From the NCBI GenBank assembly GCA_022578605.1, contig MU394181.1, positions 1 through 32,147 on the forward strand: 32,147 bases of DNA, given 5' to 3'. The position numbers and the translations under genes were made by a program. Origin of the DNA: Camillea tinctor (Eukaryota; Ascomycota; Sordariomycetes; Xylariales; Xylariaceae). The notes below the pieces were generated by a model. That model did not search any database. It saw nothing but the letters and a program-made list of their open reading frames with translations, and was not told where the DNA came from. Shown here piece by piece: positions 12,013-23,333 of this stretch; position 1 is the first letter of the stretch, and each line of letters starts with the position of its first letter.

Positions 12013-12583
12013 CTGAAGCATTTGAAGATGATTATAGGGCCCTATTGTGTTATATCGTGATGCAGGGGGCTCATTATGTACTACTCAACCGAGCGTGTGT
12101 CTACGTTATCAGAGACATTTAGGACTCATAATGTCATGTTTGAAGGGTACCCAAAGTATTCAAATTCTAATCCAAACTACGAGTCATATATGGATTATCT
12201 TAAGGGCAATAAATGTAATTATATATGTTTCTACCTTATTCCACTACACGAAACATTTTACCAGAGTTTTTGGCTCTTATGTGCCATAGAGTGTGATGAG
12301 GGTCTTAGCAAGAGCTCAAGTAGTTACGATATTGTTGTGCGGGAGACTACAACAAATACAACGATCTTTAATATCATTACTTGTACACCCAATAGTTTTT
12401 ATTCTCTTACGAGGTTCATACTGCTATACATCACGTAGTATAGCATATTAGTTCTAACACGATAAAAAGAGAAAAGGCATATATGACAATACCTGTACTA
12501 AAAGGTGGATGAATGGACAGTACGTGTATATCATCCAGTTAGGGGATGTTCTAGATATTCTTATGTAAAGCTAAAAAGCGAAC

Positions 12584-12607
12584 GCTAATAGCCAGTTGGC
12601 TATTAGC
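12584..12607. repeat. Perfect hairpin, 10-bp stem and 4-base loop
   Basis: GCTAATAGCC and GGCTATTAGC flank AGTT. The arms pair without mismatch. No coding gene adjoins it, so it could be a transposon terminus remnant or a structured RNA element. Confidence 0.55.
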
Positions 12608-13267
12608 TCTTATATGGTCGGTGACATCTTACATGTAACTTCTAAAGCAATCTATTTATTTGTACCATTATTGTCTTAATCGTTCTTATTATTTCAAAAG
12701 TTTGTATATCTACAATTGTGTAATCCCATGGAAAACATTAAATATAGGACTACCGACTAAAGCTTTCGAAGATTCAAAAGTACTTAGGTTAGGTACCGGA
12801 AAACAAAGTCTCTATTTATATATATACATTCTGCAGAGACATGTATCTAGAGTTCTATCAGCTCAAGTAATCGAAACAGGGAGAAAGGGAACGAGAGAAA
12901 TTTTCTCCTTGTATAGGGTGTGTTTCATGGTGGGTACACCGCAAACTCCAACTGTCTGGCTGAAATTAAAGATGTTAAAGAACATGTGACGTAGCACATT
13001 TTCCTTCTTACTCCTACAATCTAGAATGTCCCACGACAATCGATAACTAGTTTTTTGGAATACGACACTGGTTATATTGAAATATTGGCTAACGTCTTAG
13101 CCCTGTTCTCTACTTATGCGTTCCAAGAAGCTCCCTAAGACATGTGTAAAATTGTATCTCCTTATTCGAGGAGTAGGCACTGAGTACCCATAGACACATA
13201 CATGGGAAGTCTGTATCCAACACCTAATACATCGTAACAATGAAGAGTTCAACCCTCAAAGATAGCG

Positions 13268-13291
13268 AAAAAAAAAAAAAAAAAAAAAAAA
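13268..13291. repeat. Poly(A) tract of 24
   Basis: An uninterrupted run of 24 A in a gene-poor stretch. It could be a simple repeat, an assembly-sensitive homopolymer, or the 3' tail of a retroposed sequence lying to its left. No target-site duplication was found by eye. Confidence 0.6.
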
Positions 13292-13677
13292 GAATCATAA
13301 CCTCCCACCTCCACACGAGGGCTTTAGAATATTTCTTTGGCCGTGACTACACATAGTTGCCCCTTTTAGATACTCGTTTGTCCACGGGTTAAGCCGAACA
13401 AGACTCCTAGTAGATCAAGAACCACCCATATGTCCGAAAAAGGGCGTTGTATTGATAGATGCCTAAGAAACAACAGTTAGTGATGCTCAGGACCCTTTAA
13501 GTAGTTTAGGTAATGAAATTTAGGCCTGCATAATGGATTGTAATGTGATGGTATTTTGGATTTTATGGCAATTGGGTATACCAAAATCCCTCTAATGAGC
13601 ATATCTTGAAGATTGTTGCCTTTAAAGCCAAGAGAATCTAGTACATGACTTACTTGATAGCTAGCTGAACAAGCCGA

Positions 13678-13855
13678 TCAGGAGGACCCGTCGGATTCCT
13701 TCTTTTTCTCGTCGGATTCCTTCTTTTTCTCGTCGGATTCCTTCTTTGGAGGTTTGCACTTGCCACATCTTTCATGGGGGCACCTTTTGCATCTCTCACT
13801 TGTTTCAGCATTTTCGCGTCCCGTCCACCACTCGCCAAGGGGCGAACCTATATAT
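13678..13855 (-). pseudogene. Cys-rich CxxCxHERCxxC peptide remnant, copy A
   Basis: The minus strand reads GEWWTGREN, then a segment containing CKRCPHERCGKC, then a lysine/acidic tail of three KKxESDE-like units, ending at TGA (13678-13680). The Cys pattern CxxCxxxxCxxC looks zinc-binding. The frame begins after a possible acceptor (ATATATAG near 13850), suggesting a 3' exon. Copy B keeps the same motif, which argues for a once-real coding sequence. Upstream in copy A the frame is broken by TAA at 14223-14225. Small fungal proteins with a WWTC...CxxCxHxxCxxC pattern come to mind, but the match is from memory and weak. Confidence 0.45.
13689..13747. repeat. 21-bp tandem repeat, about 2.8 copies
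   Basis: The unit CGTCGGATTCCTTCTTTTTC plus T is repeated head to tail. On the minus strand it encodes the heptad-like KKKESDE repeat at the end of the Cys-rich remnant. It keeps the reading frame (21 = 7 codons). Copy B lacks it. Confidence 0.8.
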
Positions 13856-14331
13856 TTTAGTTCAATCGACCTTTTTTCTAGTGAATAGACTCACAGTAGC
13901 AACATTCCCAGCCCATGTTTGGTTATTTAGGCAACTTTGAAGATATTGAGAGGAGATATTCAATGTCGCTCAAAATGAGGTTTTCTGATTATAGGTTTGG
14001 TTGTAACTAATGATTGTGCTCAATAATTCACTGATAAATACGATTAAGGGTGGTAGGCTGTTGCTCTTTATATATTCAGGGGTTCATATACAAAACACTA
14101 ACAGCCGAAAGAAAAACATGGCCATGTTATAAAACCGATTGTAGCCATGGTGTCTTCGTCAGCTTTTGTTCGGTAGGGAGTCTATCAAGCGCGTCTATGA
14201 CGTGTAGGCCGCTTAGGATATCTTATAAGAGAGGCAGAGTTTCAGTTGACGTAAGAGGTTTTTCACTTCTTCCTATTCTAGAAAGCTAGTACTACAAATG
14301 AAAACGAAAGGTCATTCCCGGTGTGAGACCA

Positions 14332-15056
14332 TAGCTGTGTCTAGACGCCGGGATCACTCCTAACACTTCAATGTCAGCCTGATCAAGTGATAGGAAAACA
14401 TACATTCTATCCCTTACGCCCGCTTTAAACCTTCCTGTAAACATTTGATGTAGACTGTTTGTGAGATGTCTTATTAGCATCATCCGTGATAATTCTGCGC
14501 AGAAACAGTATCTTCTTGGCCCATGTGGTGTTGAAGGGTAATGCCATATATTTCTAAATCTTAGAATAATTCATTTAAAATGGCCTAAAAAGAGAAGAAG
14601 GAAACTCCTCCTCAGGTCAGAGTTAATTCGTCGCCCTTTATGCAAACGTCTTTCTTGTTGGAATATGGGGTTACCACCCCACTCTACGGTACTACACTAC
14701 TATCATATGTACATATATATCGGGCTTCCGCCCTCCTCATAGACTCTCTCCTGGACTAATACACTTCATCCTTTCCCTCACCTATCGTCTCACTCCAAGA
14801 TTTCTGATCGCTGACCCACTAGACCAAGTTCCAACTACCCTTATTCGTGGCTTCCACAATTCCAGTTCTAGGTACATGATATAAATGTTGGCACCTTACG
14901 CCGTTATTCCCACATATGTTGGTCCTATCGCTAGCATTCTTTAGGACCTAACCTCTCGCTAACCATCACATGTCTCTTTGTTGCATATCAGCATTCTTCT
15001 TAGTTGACGGTTATATGTAGGCCCGTAGATCTAGGTATCGTGCTGCATCGTAACAG
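14332..15056. other. Spacer between the two repeat copies
   Basis: About 0.7 kb separates copies A and B. A minus-strand frame (14292-14483) enters it from copy A and includes LGVIPASRHSYGLTPGMTF. Copy B retains a similar YGLTPG segment at its own end, so the ancestral unit may have extended further. The rest is CT-rich and featureless. Confidence 0.4.
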
Positions 15057-15214
15057 CAACAGTTAGTGATGCTCAAGACCCCTTAAGTTGTTTAGGTAAT
15101 GAAATTTAAGCTTGTATAAAGGATTTAAATGTAATAGTACCTAAATAAATACGTTTAAAGTTAAGAAAGCCTAACACGTGACTTACCTGGGGGCCAGGTG
15201 ACGAGGAGGGCCCG

Positions 15215-15300
15215 TTACGTGCAGGCCTCACACCTTTCGTGTTCGCAGGATGAACAAGCATTACTGTAACCATCATTAAATTCGCCAATATTAAGGTCTA
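15215..15300 (-). pseudogene. Cys-rich CxxCxHERCxxC peptide remnant, copy B
   Basis: The minus strand reads a segment containing NACSSCEHERCEACT followed by TAA (15215-15217). It aligns with CKRCPHERCGKC of copy A, keeping all four Cys and the HERC core. The peptide ends directly after the last Cys, without the lysine-rich tail. Whether it is an intact terminal exon or a relic is open. Confidence 0.45.
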
Positions 15301-15560
15301 GTACGTTGCCTAATAGTGTATTGTTCAGCTCCAATCAACCCCCTCCCCAAGGAATAAACTCACACATGCAACAGCGCCAGGCCCTCTTTTTCCCAATGTT
15401 TGCTTGTTCAGGCATTGTAAAGATATTGCGATGAGATGTTTAAAGTTGCTAATTTTTTTTTCTTTCGGTGATAAACTTGATAATGATTGATAATTGTACT
15501 GAATTCACTGACAAATATCATTGAGAGTGGTAGGCTATCCCTCCTTAAATATTTGAGAGT

Positions 15561-15855
15561 TTATGGAGAAAACACCAGAAGGCAGAAGCCAAAAGAAAAG
15601 CATGACCATGTTGTAAATGAGATTGTAGTTACAGTACCTTCATTAGCTTGGGTGTCAAATGATGATGAATTTGTCTGCATCTGAAAGACAGAAAGTGCCT
15701 CACTAGCTATCTGGGTTTGTCTGTTGGCGAGTCTGTCATGTGCATCCATAATGTGTAGGACGCCTAGGATATCGTATAACAGAGTCGGAGTTTCAGTTAA
15801 CGTGAGAGGCCTTCCTCTTCTTCCTATTCTAGAAAGCTGGTACTACAAATGAAGA
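15561..15855 (-). pseudogene. Upstream coding remnant of copy B
   Basis: The minus strand stays open from about 15855 to 15561. It contains RIGRRGRPLTLTETPTLLYD, then ILGVLHIMDAHDRL, and near its end FTTWSCFSFG. Copy A shows the parallel segments DILSGLHVIDALDRL and FITWPCFSFG, with a stop (TAA, 14223-14225) where copy B has TAC. Conservation of amino acids across copies that differ at many bases supports former coding. No family was recognised. Confidence 0.45.
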
Positions 15856-15886
15856 CGAAAAGTTATTCCTGGTGTGAGACCATGAT

Positions 15887-18028
15887 AGTATCCCTTAGGG
15901 AAAGGGTCTATTCAGGCACGGGCAATGGTATCACAGGTAGTTGTAACCCTAAATATCCGGTCAATAAACCTGCCTTTGTCTAGCTTTAGCACTTGGCAAT
16001 TTTCCTGTGATACAGTCCCTCTAATGTAGTTTTTGTAACACTTGAATCTTCGCCACTCAAAGCAGTCCTTGTCTTAGATATACATATAGTTGTAGGTTAA
16101 AATTCTTCGTAGAACAACATCATGGTTACCTAATTTCTGGCTTGATCCCTCGTCACATTTACTTAAAAGTGAAACTAGAAGAGTGAAGTTTAATTACGAG
16201 GTAGGGCTGTTACAATGGGTGTTGGCAGCCCGCTATGCTATGAAACCAAAAGATTCTCACAATGACCGAGTGGTCCTTGTGGTCCAACTCTACTATGGAT
16301 GTCACCGATACCTATATACAGGAAACCTTCTTTGTTCCTTCCTAACCCCTGACAGCTGGGTATCTAGTTGAAACAGAGCTTGAAGAAACGCTTGCGCATT
16401 GTATATAACTTCTAGGGAAAACTCGGTCTGGAAAGAGGTCAGTAACGGGCAATCAGTATTGAGTAGCAGGCAATTGTATTCTATGAAATAGCAACATAGT
16501 AACGATATACGTACGAGGGAATCCTAAAGTCATCGTACTAGTTAGGCTATATAGAATATCCTTTTTTTTCTCTTTCTGCTTATGAAATCGGCTCATTATT
16601 CGTATATGTCGATATCCAAACCAAACTCTACTTCTCGTACTTCGAACATAACGATGGATTGTGCATAGATTGGTGGACGATTCGGCCGGGGGGTTGGCAA
16701 GGTCTGTGCTCTCTCTCTCTTTACCGTACTGCGTTGGGAGTTATAGACAGATCTCATATACCATACACTATAAGTATATTATATAGCACCTCTTTGAATG
16801 CTTCCAGTGCAGAGGAGTATAGAGAAGAGCCCTCGCGTTATGTAGCGGTGTTGTTGAATGTACGTACCTGCCGTGAGTTAAATGGCTTACACGGACTCTA
16901 GGGCGGATCTCTGTTTCTAGGGAGAGAGGGGGCGGAGGGGAATTATATTTAGGTAATTAACATACGCTTACTTGCTTCTACATCACATATAGGTACGTGT
17001 ACCTTCGGTATGTAGTCCACTCCTTGAACACTGCTCTCATCCACCTCCATACGTACGTTGCAGCATCAAATCTCACTTCTCGTATGGCATCATATTGCAT
17101 TGTCACATATATCATTCGTCATCTGAATGTGACCAGTCACCTTCCTGATTATTTCTCTTCTTGTCCTCGTTCTCTACTTCTTTTCTTTGCCCTTCTAGTT
17201 TAAAAAAGAGAAGTTTGGGTTAGGTATGAAGTTATGGGCATGGGCTTAGTAGGCAGACGATTATCTAGCTTAGCCTACTCTCCCACGACCCGGCGGGTAT
17301 GTGGCTTACTTTATGTCTTCCAGTCTCTCGGGCCGAGATAGCTATAATGGTACGATCAACATCCGAAATTGCGGGGAGCAGAAGAAACAAAACATAGCTG
17401 GAAACTACCTATCGCTTCGGAAGAACCCGATCTTCTCTCTTATTATTTTTTTCTCTGTTTCTTTTTTATACTACATAGAGATTGTACACGGCTTGTTCCC
17501 CCATCCCCCTCCCCCGTTTTCTTCACCCATATCCACTCATGCAGCAGATAATCTTATGCGGGTTTCATTATACCATTTGTTCTCATTGGGTCGGTGCCCT
17601 TTTCGGCTACATGGTGCTACGTGTGTCTGTTTACCACCGTATTTCTCACTCGGTGCCTGGCCCGCCGACCGCGCTGTTGCGTTTTTTTCTTCTTCAACCT
17701 ACGCCCAGGATCACAAATGCCGATATGCGTATGTGTACTCGTACTCGTACGTCATTATCCGTAGTCCTTCACATGTTAATTCCAGAGTTGGCTCAGACCG
17801 AATAATGTTGGTCAACCATTGTCACCCCCCCAAAACTCCGGATGTGGTTCCCCACTCCCCTCTGCCTCCCCTCTACCTCCCCATTAGATTGGCTGTGCCT
17901 CTAATTCTGCCGCCAGTAGTTGCTTAAATCAGACCGTAGATTCATGAGGGGAGGAAGTAAATATTAAAAATAATAGATCGGGAAGGGGTATCTTAGAGCT
18001 GGTAGAATCGATCGTCATCAATGTCGTA
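15887..18028. other. Gene-poor spacer, 2.1 kb
   Basis: No recognisable gene. The stretch 16290-16365 resembles 11660-11740. A 208-codon plus-strand frame at 17301-17927 lies in a pyrimidine-rich stretch (where stop codons are naturally scarce) and shows no domain, so I do not call it a gene. It also covers the 3' flank of the downstream minus-strand SMP-30 gene. Confidence 0.45.
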
Positions 18029-19009
18029 TTAGGGCGAATCCCGGTCTGAGGAAACTGTCACCTCGACTGTCGTAGCAGCGATATTCGCGATGTCCTTCCA
18101 TGACACGCCATCGTTAAGCCAACCAACTTCGATTTCCCCGCAGCATATGACGAACAGCTTTGGCTTCCCATCAGGCCCTTTGCCCATCTCAACGCCTGTC
18201 GGGCTGACTAGTTTATCCATTACTGGTATAGATTTGGTGTCTTTATTCAGGGCGCTTTTCACTAGAGTACCCTCCATGTAATTGACCGTGTAGGCAGCAG
18301 AGGCATCTGGCAGTACTTGGAATCCATCGCAATGCAAAAGGTCGTCCGTCATCATCTCGACCGACCCCGTGATGCGTAAGGGCATTTCAGGATGTGACTC
18401 ATCCAGTTCGTAGGGTACACGGTGAATAGAACCAACGCTATAGTTCGAGAACCAGATATATCCGCCCACAATGCATATTCGGTTAATGCCGAAGAACGCC
18501 TCAGCGTCCTTAGGCCTCATTGATGCATCGTCGGACAGCAGAACCGAGCTTTTGCCAGTCGTCACGTCCAAGACCTGTATGCATGTCCGTGCAGAGTCAG
18601 CCACTAGGATGAAACGTTCCGTTACTGGGCAGAGCCCGAGGGCCAGAACGATGTCCGTAACGTCGCCCATTTTTGTCGCTACGGCCGGACCATCTGGGCT
18701 GACTTTGAGATGCCACACAGCAAACGTCTCCCACCTCGCAGTTATTACGTCGCTGATTTCCGAGGTAATGACGCTGTACTCATCATTGCGCCCAGGAATA
18801 GGGCATAGGTTTAGAGCCGCTCCCACGCCAGGGAAGGTAAACACCGGTTCGGGCACCGCATCGGGGTCTTCAGCGTCGATGTTATATACCACAGGTTCGG
18901 CAAGACTAGCCGCTAGAATGTGATTGTTCGGTCGAACCGCAAGTCCTTCGATCCAGGAATCCGCGGGGAGTTGGGTTACAAGCACCACGTCCACCTCATC
19001 ATCGGCCAT
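18029..19009 (-). CDS. SMP-30/gluconolactonase-like beta-propeller protein
   Basis: An intronless gene of 326 residues plus TAA. The N-terminus (LPADSWIEGLAVRPNNHILA, about 14-33) is the usual opening of fungal SMP-30/gluconolactonase/LRE-like six-bladed propellers, with E21 in the place of the family's metal-binding Glu. Repeated blade motifs follow, and a CDGFQVLPD segment in the second half supplies the usual Asp-Gly. Family members are calcium- or metal-dependent lactonases, but many fungal members have no tested substrate and some sit in secondary-metabolite clusters. No synthase gene is nearby here. There is no clear signal peptide, so it is probably cytosolic. The ATG context is good (CC before ATG, G at +4), and TA-rich DNA lies just upstream at 19012-19030. 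Family sure, substrate unknown. Confidence 0.88.
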   Translation of the reverse strand: MADDEVDVVLVTQLPADSWIEGLAVRPNNHILAASLAEPVVYNIDAEDPDAVPEPVFTFPGVGAALNLCPIPGRNDEYSVITSEISDVITARWETFAVWHLKVSPDGPAVATKMGDVTDIVLALGLCPVTERFILVADSARTCIQVLDVTTGKSSVLLSDDASMRPKDAEAFFGINRICIVGGYIWFSNYSVGSIHRVPYELDESHPEMPLRITGSVEMMTDDLLHCDGFQVLPDASAAYTVNYMEGTLVKSALNKDTKSIPVMDKLVSPTGVEMGKGPDGKPKLFVICCGEIEVGWLNDGVSWKDIANIAATTVEVTVSSDRDSP

Positions 19010-20935
19010 GGCGAATTATATATGTATATGCAGGTACCTAAGTAGATATGCGTATATCTATAGCATGGGCTGTCGTCGGCTTGTTGAACTTGGCAGATGT
19101 TGTAAAAGAGGGGTAATGACAGAGGAAGAGATGATAAAAAAAGAAGACGGCGATGGAAGAATTGGGAGAGAGAGGGAGAGAAAAACTAGAAACTAGACCC
19201 TTGAAGATTAGTAGAAGGTTTGGCGTGGAGTATGGGTGCGGCGCAGTCTTCGGTTCCTTTTTAAAAGATGGGTGCAGCTGAAGTTGCGCTCTAGCACATG
19301 TGGTGGATACACCTTCACCCCTCCGATGGTGTCGTCCGCTACGACAGCTTATCTGCTGCTAGTCGACGCCGGTCGAGCCCAATTCGGCATCGTGCTCGAG
19401 ATCTTCCTTGGGATCCTGATCAATCCGATGGTCAAAGAACAGGATCTCTTTGGCCAATTTGGACCGATAAAACCCCACACATACAATGGTTTTCTGGGAC
19501 ACTACCTATTATTGAACTATTTTCTCAAGGGGTAGGGGGAAGCCGAGAAAGGTGTGTGTGTGTGTTAGTCAATGTAGTTGTAAGTGGTATAAGTGCTCAG
19601 TAGAACCCACATGTAACCGTCACAAAGAACATTAACGAACAAAGAACCCTACCTACGCAAAGGTATACATGCATCCTATGTAGGTACCTACCAGCCTACA
19701 TGATCTAGACCAGTGTTTGAAAGAAGATAGGGTCTGTGCCGCTCACGAACCTACCCCTACCCTGCCTCTACCCTACCCTAAAGCGTACGTATCTTGGGAG
19801 AGAAATAGGCAAGGAAAGGAGTGCGGAACGGGATTCAGAGCCGAGTCGCCTCGGTGTATGGATCACTAGGCATGCACTAAAGAACTAGTTAATTTGGTCG
19901 TAGATCACGTAGAGGGCCAATCAGGACTCATGGGCATAAGACTTCTTAACCTTACAACTACGTACCTACATACATATGCATCTCACAACTAACTGTTACC
20001 ACGTTACTAGGTTTATACCTTACCTTTATAACCAACCAACTGATCGCAACCGACAGCACTTATAACGAGCGGAGTTGCAATGAAACTATAGGATAATATA
20101 AAAGTCTCTGGGTTATAGAAATTAGTTGCAGAGAGTTGCAGGCCTTTTAACCTATTTCAATGTTCCTTTAAAGAACCTCACAGTGCTGTGGGTAGGGCTA
20201 CCCGACCGGGATCAGCCTAGCATTTGAACTACCAGACCTAACCGGACCTAACCTATTATGTTATGTCCATACCTACCCCCCTGGTAGTAAAAGCGGCATT
20301 GAGTTACCGGGCAACTTCAGGAACATATCCAGCGACGGAGTCATGTACTAAGTAACACGCGTACTACTACGAAGTTAGTATTAGTTGTATTGTGGCGTAA
20401 GCTAGGTTCTCTGTAGCCATCATAGTCTTCCGGAGTAGCTAACCCAGCTTGATGGAATAAAATATTTAGTCGTTAGTCACGATACAAAGTATAGTTTTCT
20501 TTACAATGAGTTTTGAGGCTTTTGAGCTTCTGTAACCTAGGGTTGTAATGATAAAATAACATAAGATCATTGCTATATAGTACGTACATTACATAACCTA
20601 CCTATCCAACATGTAATATAAATTATACGTAGTGTATGTTTACTCAATGAAATTACTGAGAGAAAAAAAAAACAAGGCTGATTTGCCTAACCTAAAACCA
20701 ACCTAGTACTTACTTTCTTCTGCACGGGCCGCCGGCTCTATAGTACCGTCCCTTATTCCTTGACGCACGAAGTTCCAATTACAGAATCATTCGCCTAGCG
20801 CGGCTAAGGGCGATTTCGCTCTCGTCATTATTAGCCCTCCTCGTATAAATTTAAAAGCCGGGAAAACAAGTAATTGCTATACTTATCATAGTTTCACACT
20901 TCGAGTTCTTAGGTTTTATATGTAAGTGGCCACGC

Positions 20936-20999
20936 TTTATATATATATATATATGCGCGCGTGTGTGTGTATGTATGTGTTTTGATACACACATATATA
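20936..20999. repeat. Compound microsatellite (AT)n-(GC)n-(GT)n
   Basis: An alternating purine-pyrimidine run passes from TA repeats through GCGCGC to GT repeats, then returns with ACACACATATATA. The two ends are partly complementary, so the stretch could fold back. Alternating GC/GT runs can adopt Z-DNA. Confidence 0.7.
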
Positions 21000-23314
21000 G
21001 ATAGTTCAAATTCACTCTTAGCAACCAACCTGCATACGGAATATATTCATTTCACTCTCTGCGTCTAGGCAGCTAAATAGCTTAACCCCACATAATGTTT
21101 CCCCATGCATAGTCTCTCCCTGCCTTTTCCAGAAGCAGGATGTCATGTGTTGCTATGCTCCCCCACTAGACTTGGTTCGTAAATTACTTCTAGCCGCCCT
21201 CCTACCTACAGGTTATAGTATCTGCTTCCTGTAAGGCTTGGTTTCCCTTTTATCGTATATGCAACTCTTGAGCATTTAACAAAATTACCCTCGCAGCATT
21301 TTATAACTAGGTTAGAGGTTTCAGGGTATGCATATCATGATCTTGACGTGCTAGAGTACTATGTTCAGGGCGTAGTGAGAGGTAAGGTTGTATATACTAC
21401 ATAACGGTCCTATTTATTATTACATTTAGTCTAAACCATCCTACATTGTCTGTTTATGCTCTGCCGTTGACGGATTAACATGATCTAAACTATGTAACTA
21501 TGTCCCTAGCGAACCCTTGGTCGTAGCTTCAGTTCAATGTATTATATTAATAGCCCTATAATACCTATTCCAGAAAGGCGCCATATACATGTCTCTCGGT
21601 ACAAATTTTAGTAATATTCGGGAGCAGATCGGCCCCTTATTATAAAGATCTTAGATATAGTAAGCACTTTGTTATGAGGAAAGCTAGGATCAGAAGTATG
21701 GCTAAGCGGCTTTCTGATCTACATAAAGGCTCCCTTTTCAATTACTCTAGTTATGAACCAGCGATTGCTTATGGAATAAAAAGAGCTAGACAAAAAGAGA
21801 CAAATCCTAGAGATAAGTACCTGGGTATATATGGTCTATAAAGACCTACACAACTTACATATGCAGCAACACGGAACATTCCGTCTTAATGATTTATATC
21901 ACATGATGTAGTGATGCCCCTTATTCTTAATCCCACGATGGAAAAGACGACAGGGGTCACCTAGGTCCTCTATGTCTAAGTATGCTCTGTAATTATGTAT
22001 ATCCACTATATATTCTGTTAGACAACTTTCTACGCTTAAGCTACGGTAGGAAGGTATTATTGATCAAGCTTAAATACCCAAATCCCTTGAAAGCCTAGTA
22101 CTGTCCGAAATTGTGTTACTCGGAAGACTCTCCCTGCGTCCCTCCCCAAAAAGAAAAAATATGTTGACATGCCACCCGAAAAAAAGTCTATGCGAGATGG
22201 CATCGTTCTGTGTTCCTGTGACTTCCTCTTGATGCACCCCAGTTCCCCACAACAAAGAGGCTTGTTTCGCAGGCGATATTGTGGAACTTGGGTAATGCCG
22301 GCTTAGCACCCCCGGTAGGGTTGGGTATCTTATGTGCATGTATATGGTTGTTGGATAGATCTTGTTTCGTTATATAAGCCCCGAGCGTTCGTTTCGCTTA
22401 TGCCCTACGTACATGGGACTCCCCTTGTTTCCTTGCTGTGATCGAATGAATATCACCGTTTTCTAGGCGTCAGAAGGGCAAGTCAAATACTTACAACAGT
22501 GATACAATACACAAAACCGCCACTTTTAAATCTACACCTTCCACAGCCCTTGTTTTGTTATGGATCGTCTCCTTGATTGAAAGTAGTGCTTACTGATTAT
22601 GTATGTCCCGAATACAACAAAATAATCACAATGGAAATGGGATCGTGACCTTCACCAAAGGGATTACGACGGTGGAGGTTGAGCCATACGAGGTAGCACA
22701 TATTATTGTATTCCTTGGGTTAGTACTGTTTACAGGTTTGTCCAGAATTGAGAGTGCCATCTCCTAAATTACAGACATCACCAACAAACCCTCCTCAATA
22801 GGTCTTCTCTCGCTATTAATAAGTATTGGATAATGGTATCGTCACTTGAAATTAACGTGATCACCAGGTTTGAGAAACTCATCAAACGCCTAAGTGATTC
22901 ATTCTACTAATAGCAGGTCAATAATAATACCCTCGGTACATAATCACTTCATTATCAGGAATGATATACCCTTTTACTAGACGTGAGTCTAACCGTAGCA
23001 GGGGCGTAAAATACAACCTCAGGCACAGGGCGGCTTAGGAATAAAGTAGAGCGGCTTGTTTTTCGGGTTGGAATAGCCGAGAACCGAGAATTTCTTTCTG
23101 GTTCTGGATTATCCTTTGACCCAACGAGAACATGACCATCCATGTCTGAATTAAGAAATCATCCCACGTAGGTTCCCGCTATTGATGTTGATTTGGGTAT
23201 TATAGCCTTGGGGACCCTGCAGTAGACTTATCAACGTCGACGGATTGGCAACAAAAGCGCCCCGAGTACAACGTATATAGATTCACAATTTGTTCATATA
23301 CCTATTTAATGTTA

Positions 23315-23333
23315 CCCCCCCCCCCCCCCCCCC
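23315..23333. repeat. Poly(C) tract of 19
   Basis: A homopolymer of 19 C in AT-rich flanks. Its length is probably imprecise in the assembly. Confidence 0.7.

Larger units (their letters stand above)
10982..13464. other. Gene-poor spacer with palindrome and hairpin
   Basis: The spacer holds no recognisable gene. Frames such as 11218-11517 (-, 99 codons) and 12076-12438 (+, 120 codons) lack motifs. Notable structures are a 16-bp palindrome (11997-12012), a 10-bp-stem hairpin (12584-12607) and a 24-base A tract (13268-13291). A segment at about 11660-11740 resembles 16290-16365 and may be a repeat relic. Confidence 0.5.
13465..14331. repeat. Diverged direct repeat, copy A
   Basis: Copy A aligns with 15050-15886 in the same orientation. 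The left edges share a 17-base run starting CAACAGTTAG (13471 and 15057). The right edges share TTCCTATTCTAGAAAGCT followed by a TACTACAAATGA stretch and end at GTGTGAGACCAT. Identity is high at the ends and lower in the middle, with many transitions. Minus-strand reading shows gene remnants, so the unit is probably a duplicated small gene or a non-autonomous element with coding content. Confidence 0.75.
15050..15886. repeat. Diverged direct repeat, copy B
   Basis: This is the second copy of the element described at 13465-14331, in the same orientation and with the same end sequences. Its internal minus-strand frame is better preserved than in copy A but lacks the 21-bp tandem repeat. Confidence 0.75.

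Noticed and set aside
12076..12438. 120-codon AT-rich plus-strand frame
   Set aside because: No recognisable motif, poor codon composition, and no neighbouring exons. It is probably chance openness in a decayed region.
17301..17927. 208-codon plus-strand open frame
   Set aside because: It lies in a pyrimidine-rich stretch where stop codons are scarce, has proline and tyrosine low complexity, no domain, no plausible partner exon, and overlaps other open frames.
19236..19603. Overlapping frames in a GC-richer patch upstream of the SMP-30 gene
   Set aside because: Two plus frames of similar length and a minus reading compete, with no family motif in any. It could be an old gene fragment, but that cannot be supported by eye.
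22070..22339. 89-codon minus-strand frame
   Set aside because: No motif, signal peptide or conserved architecture, and isolated in a long gene-poor spacer.
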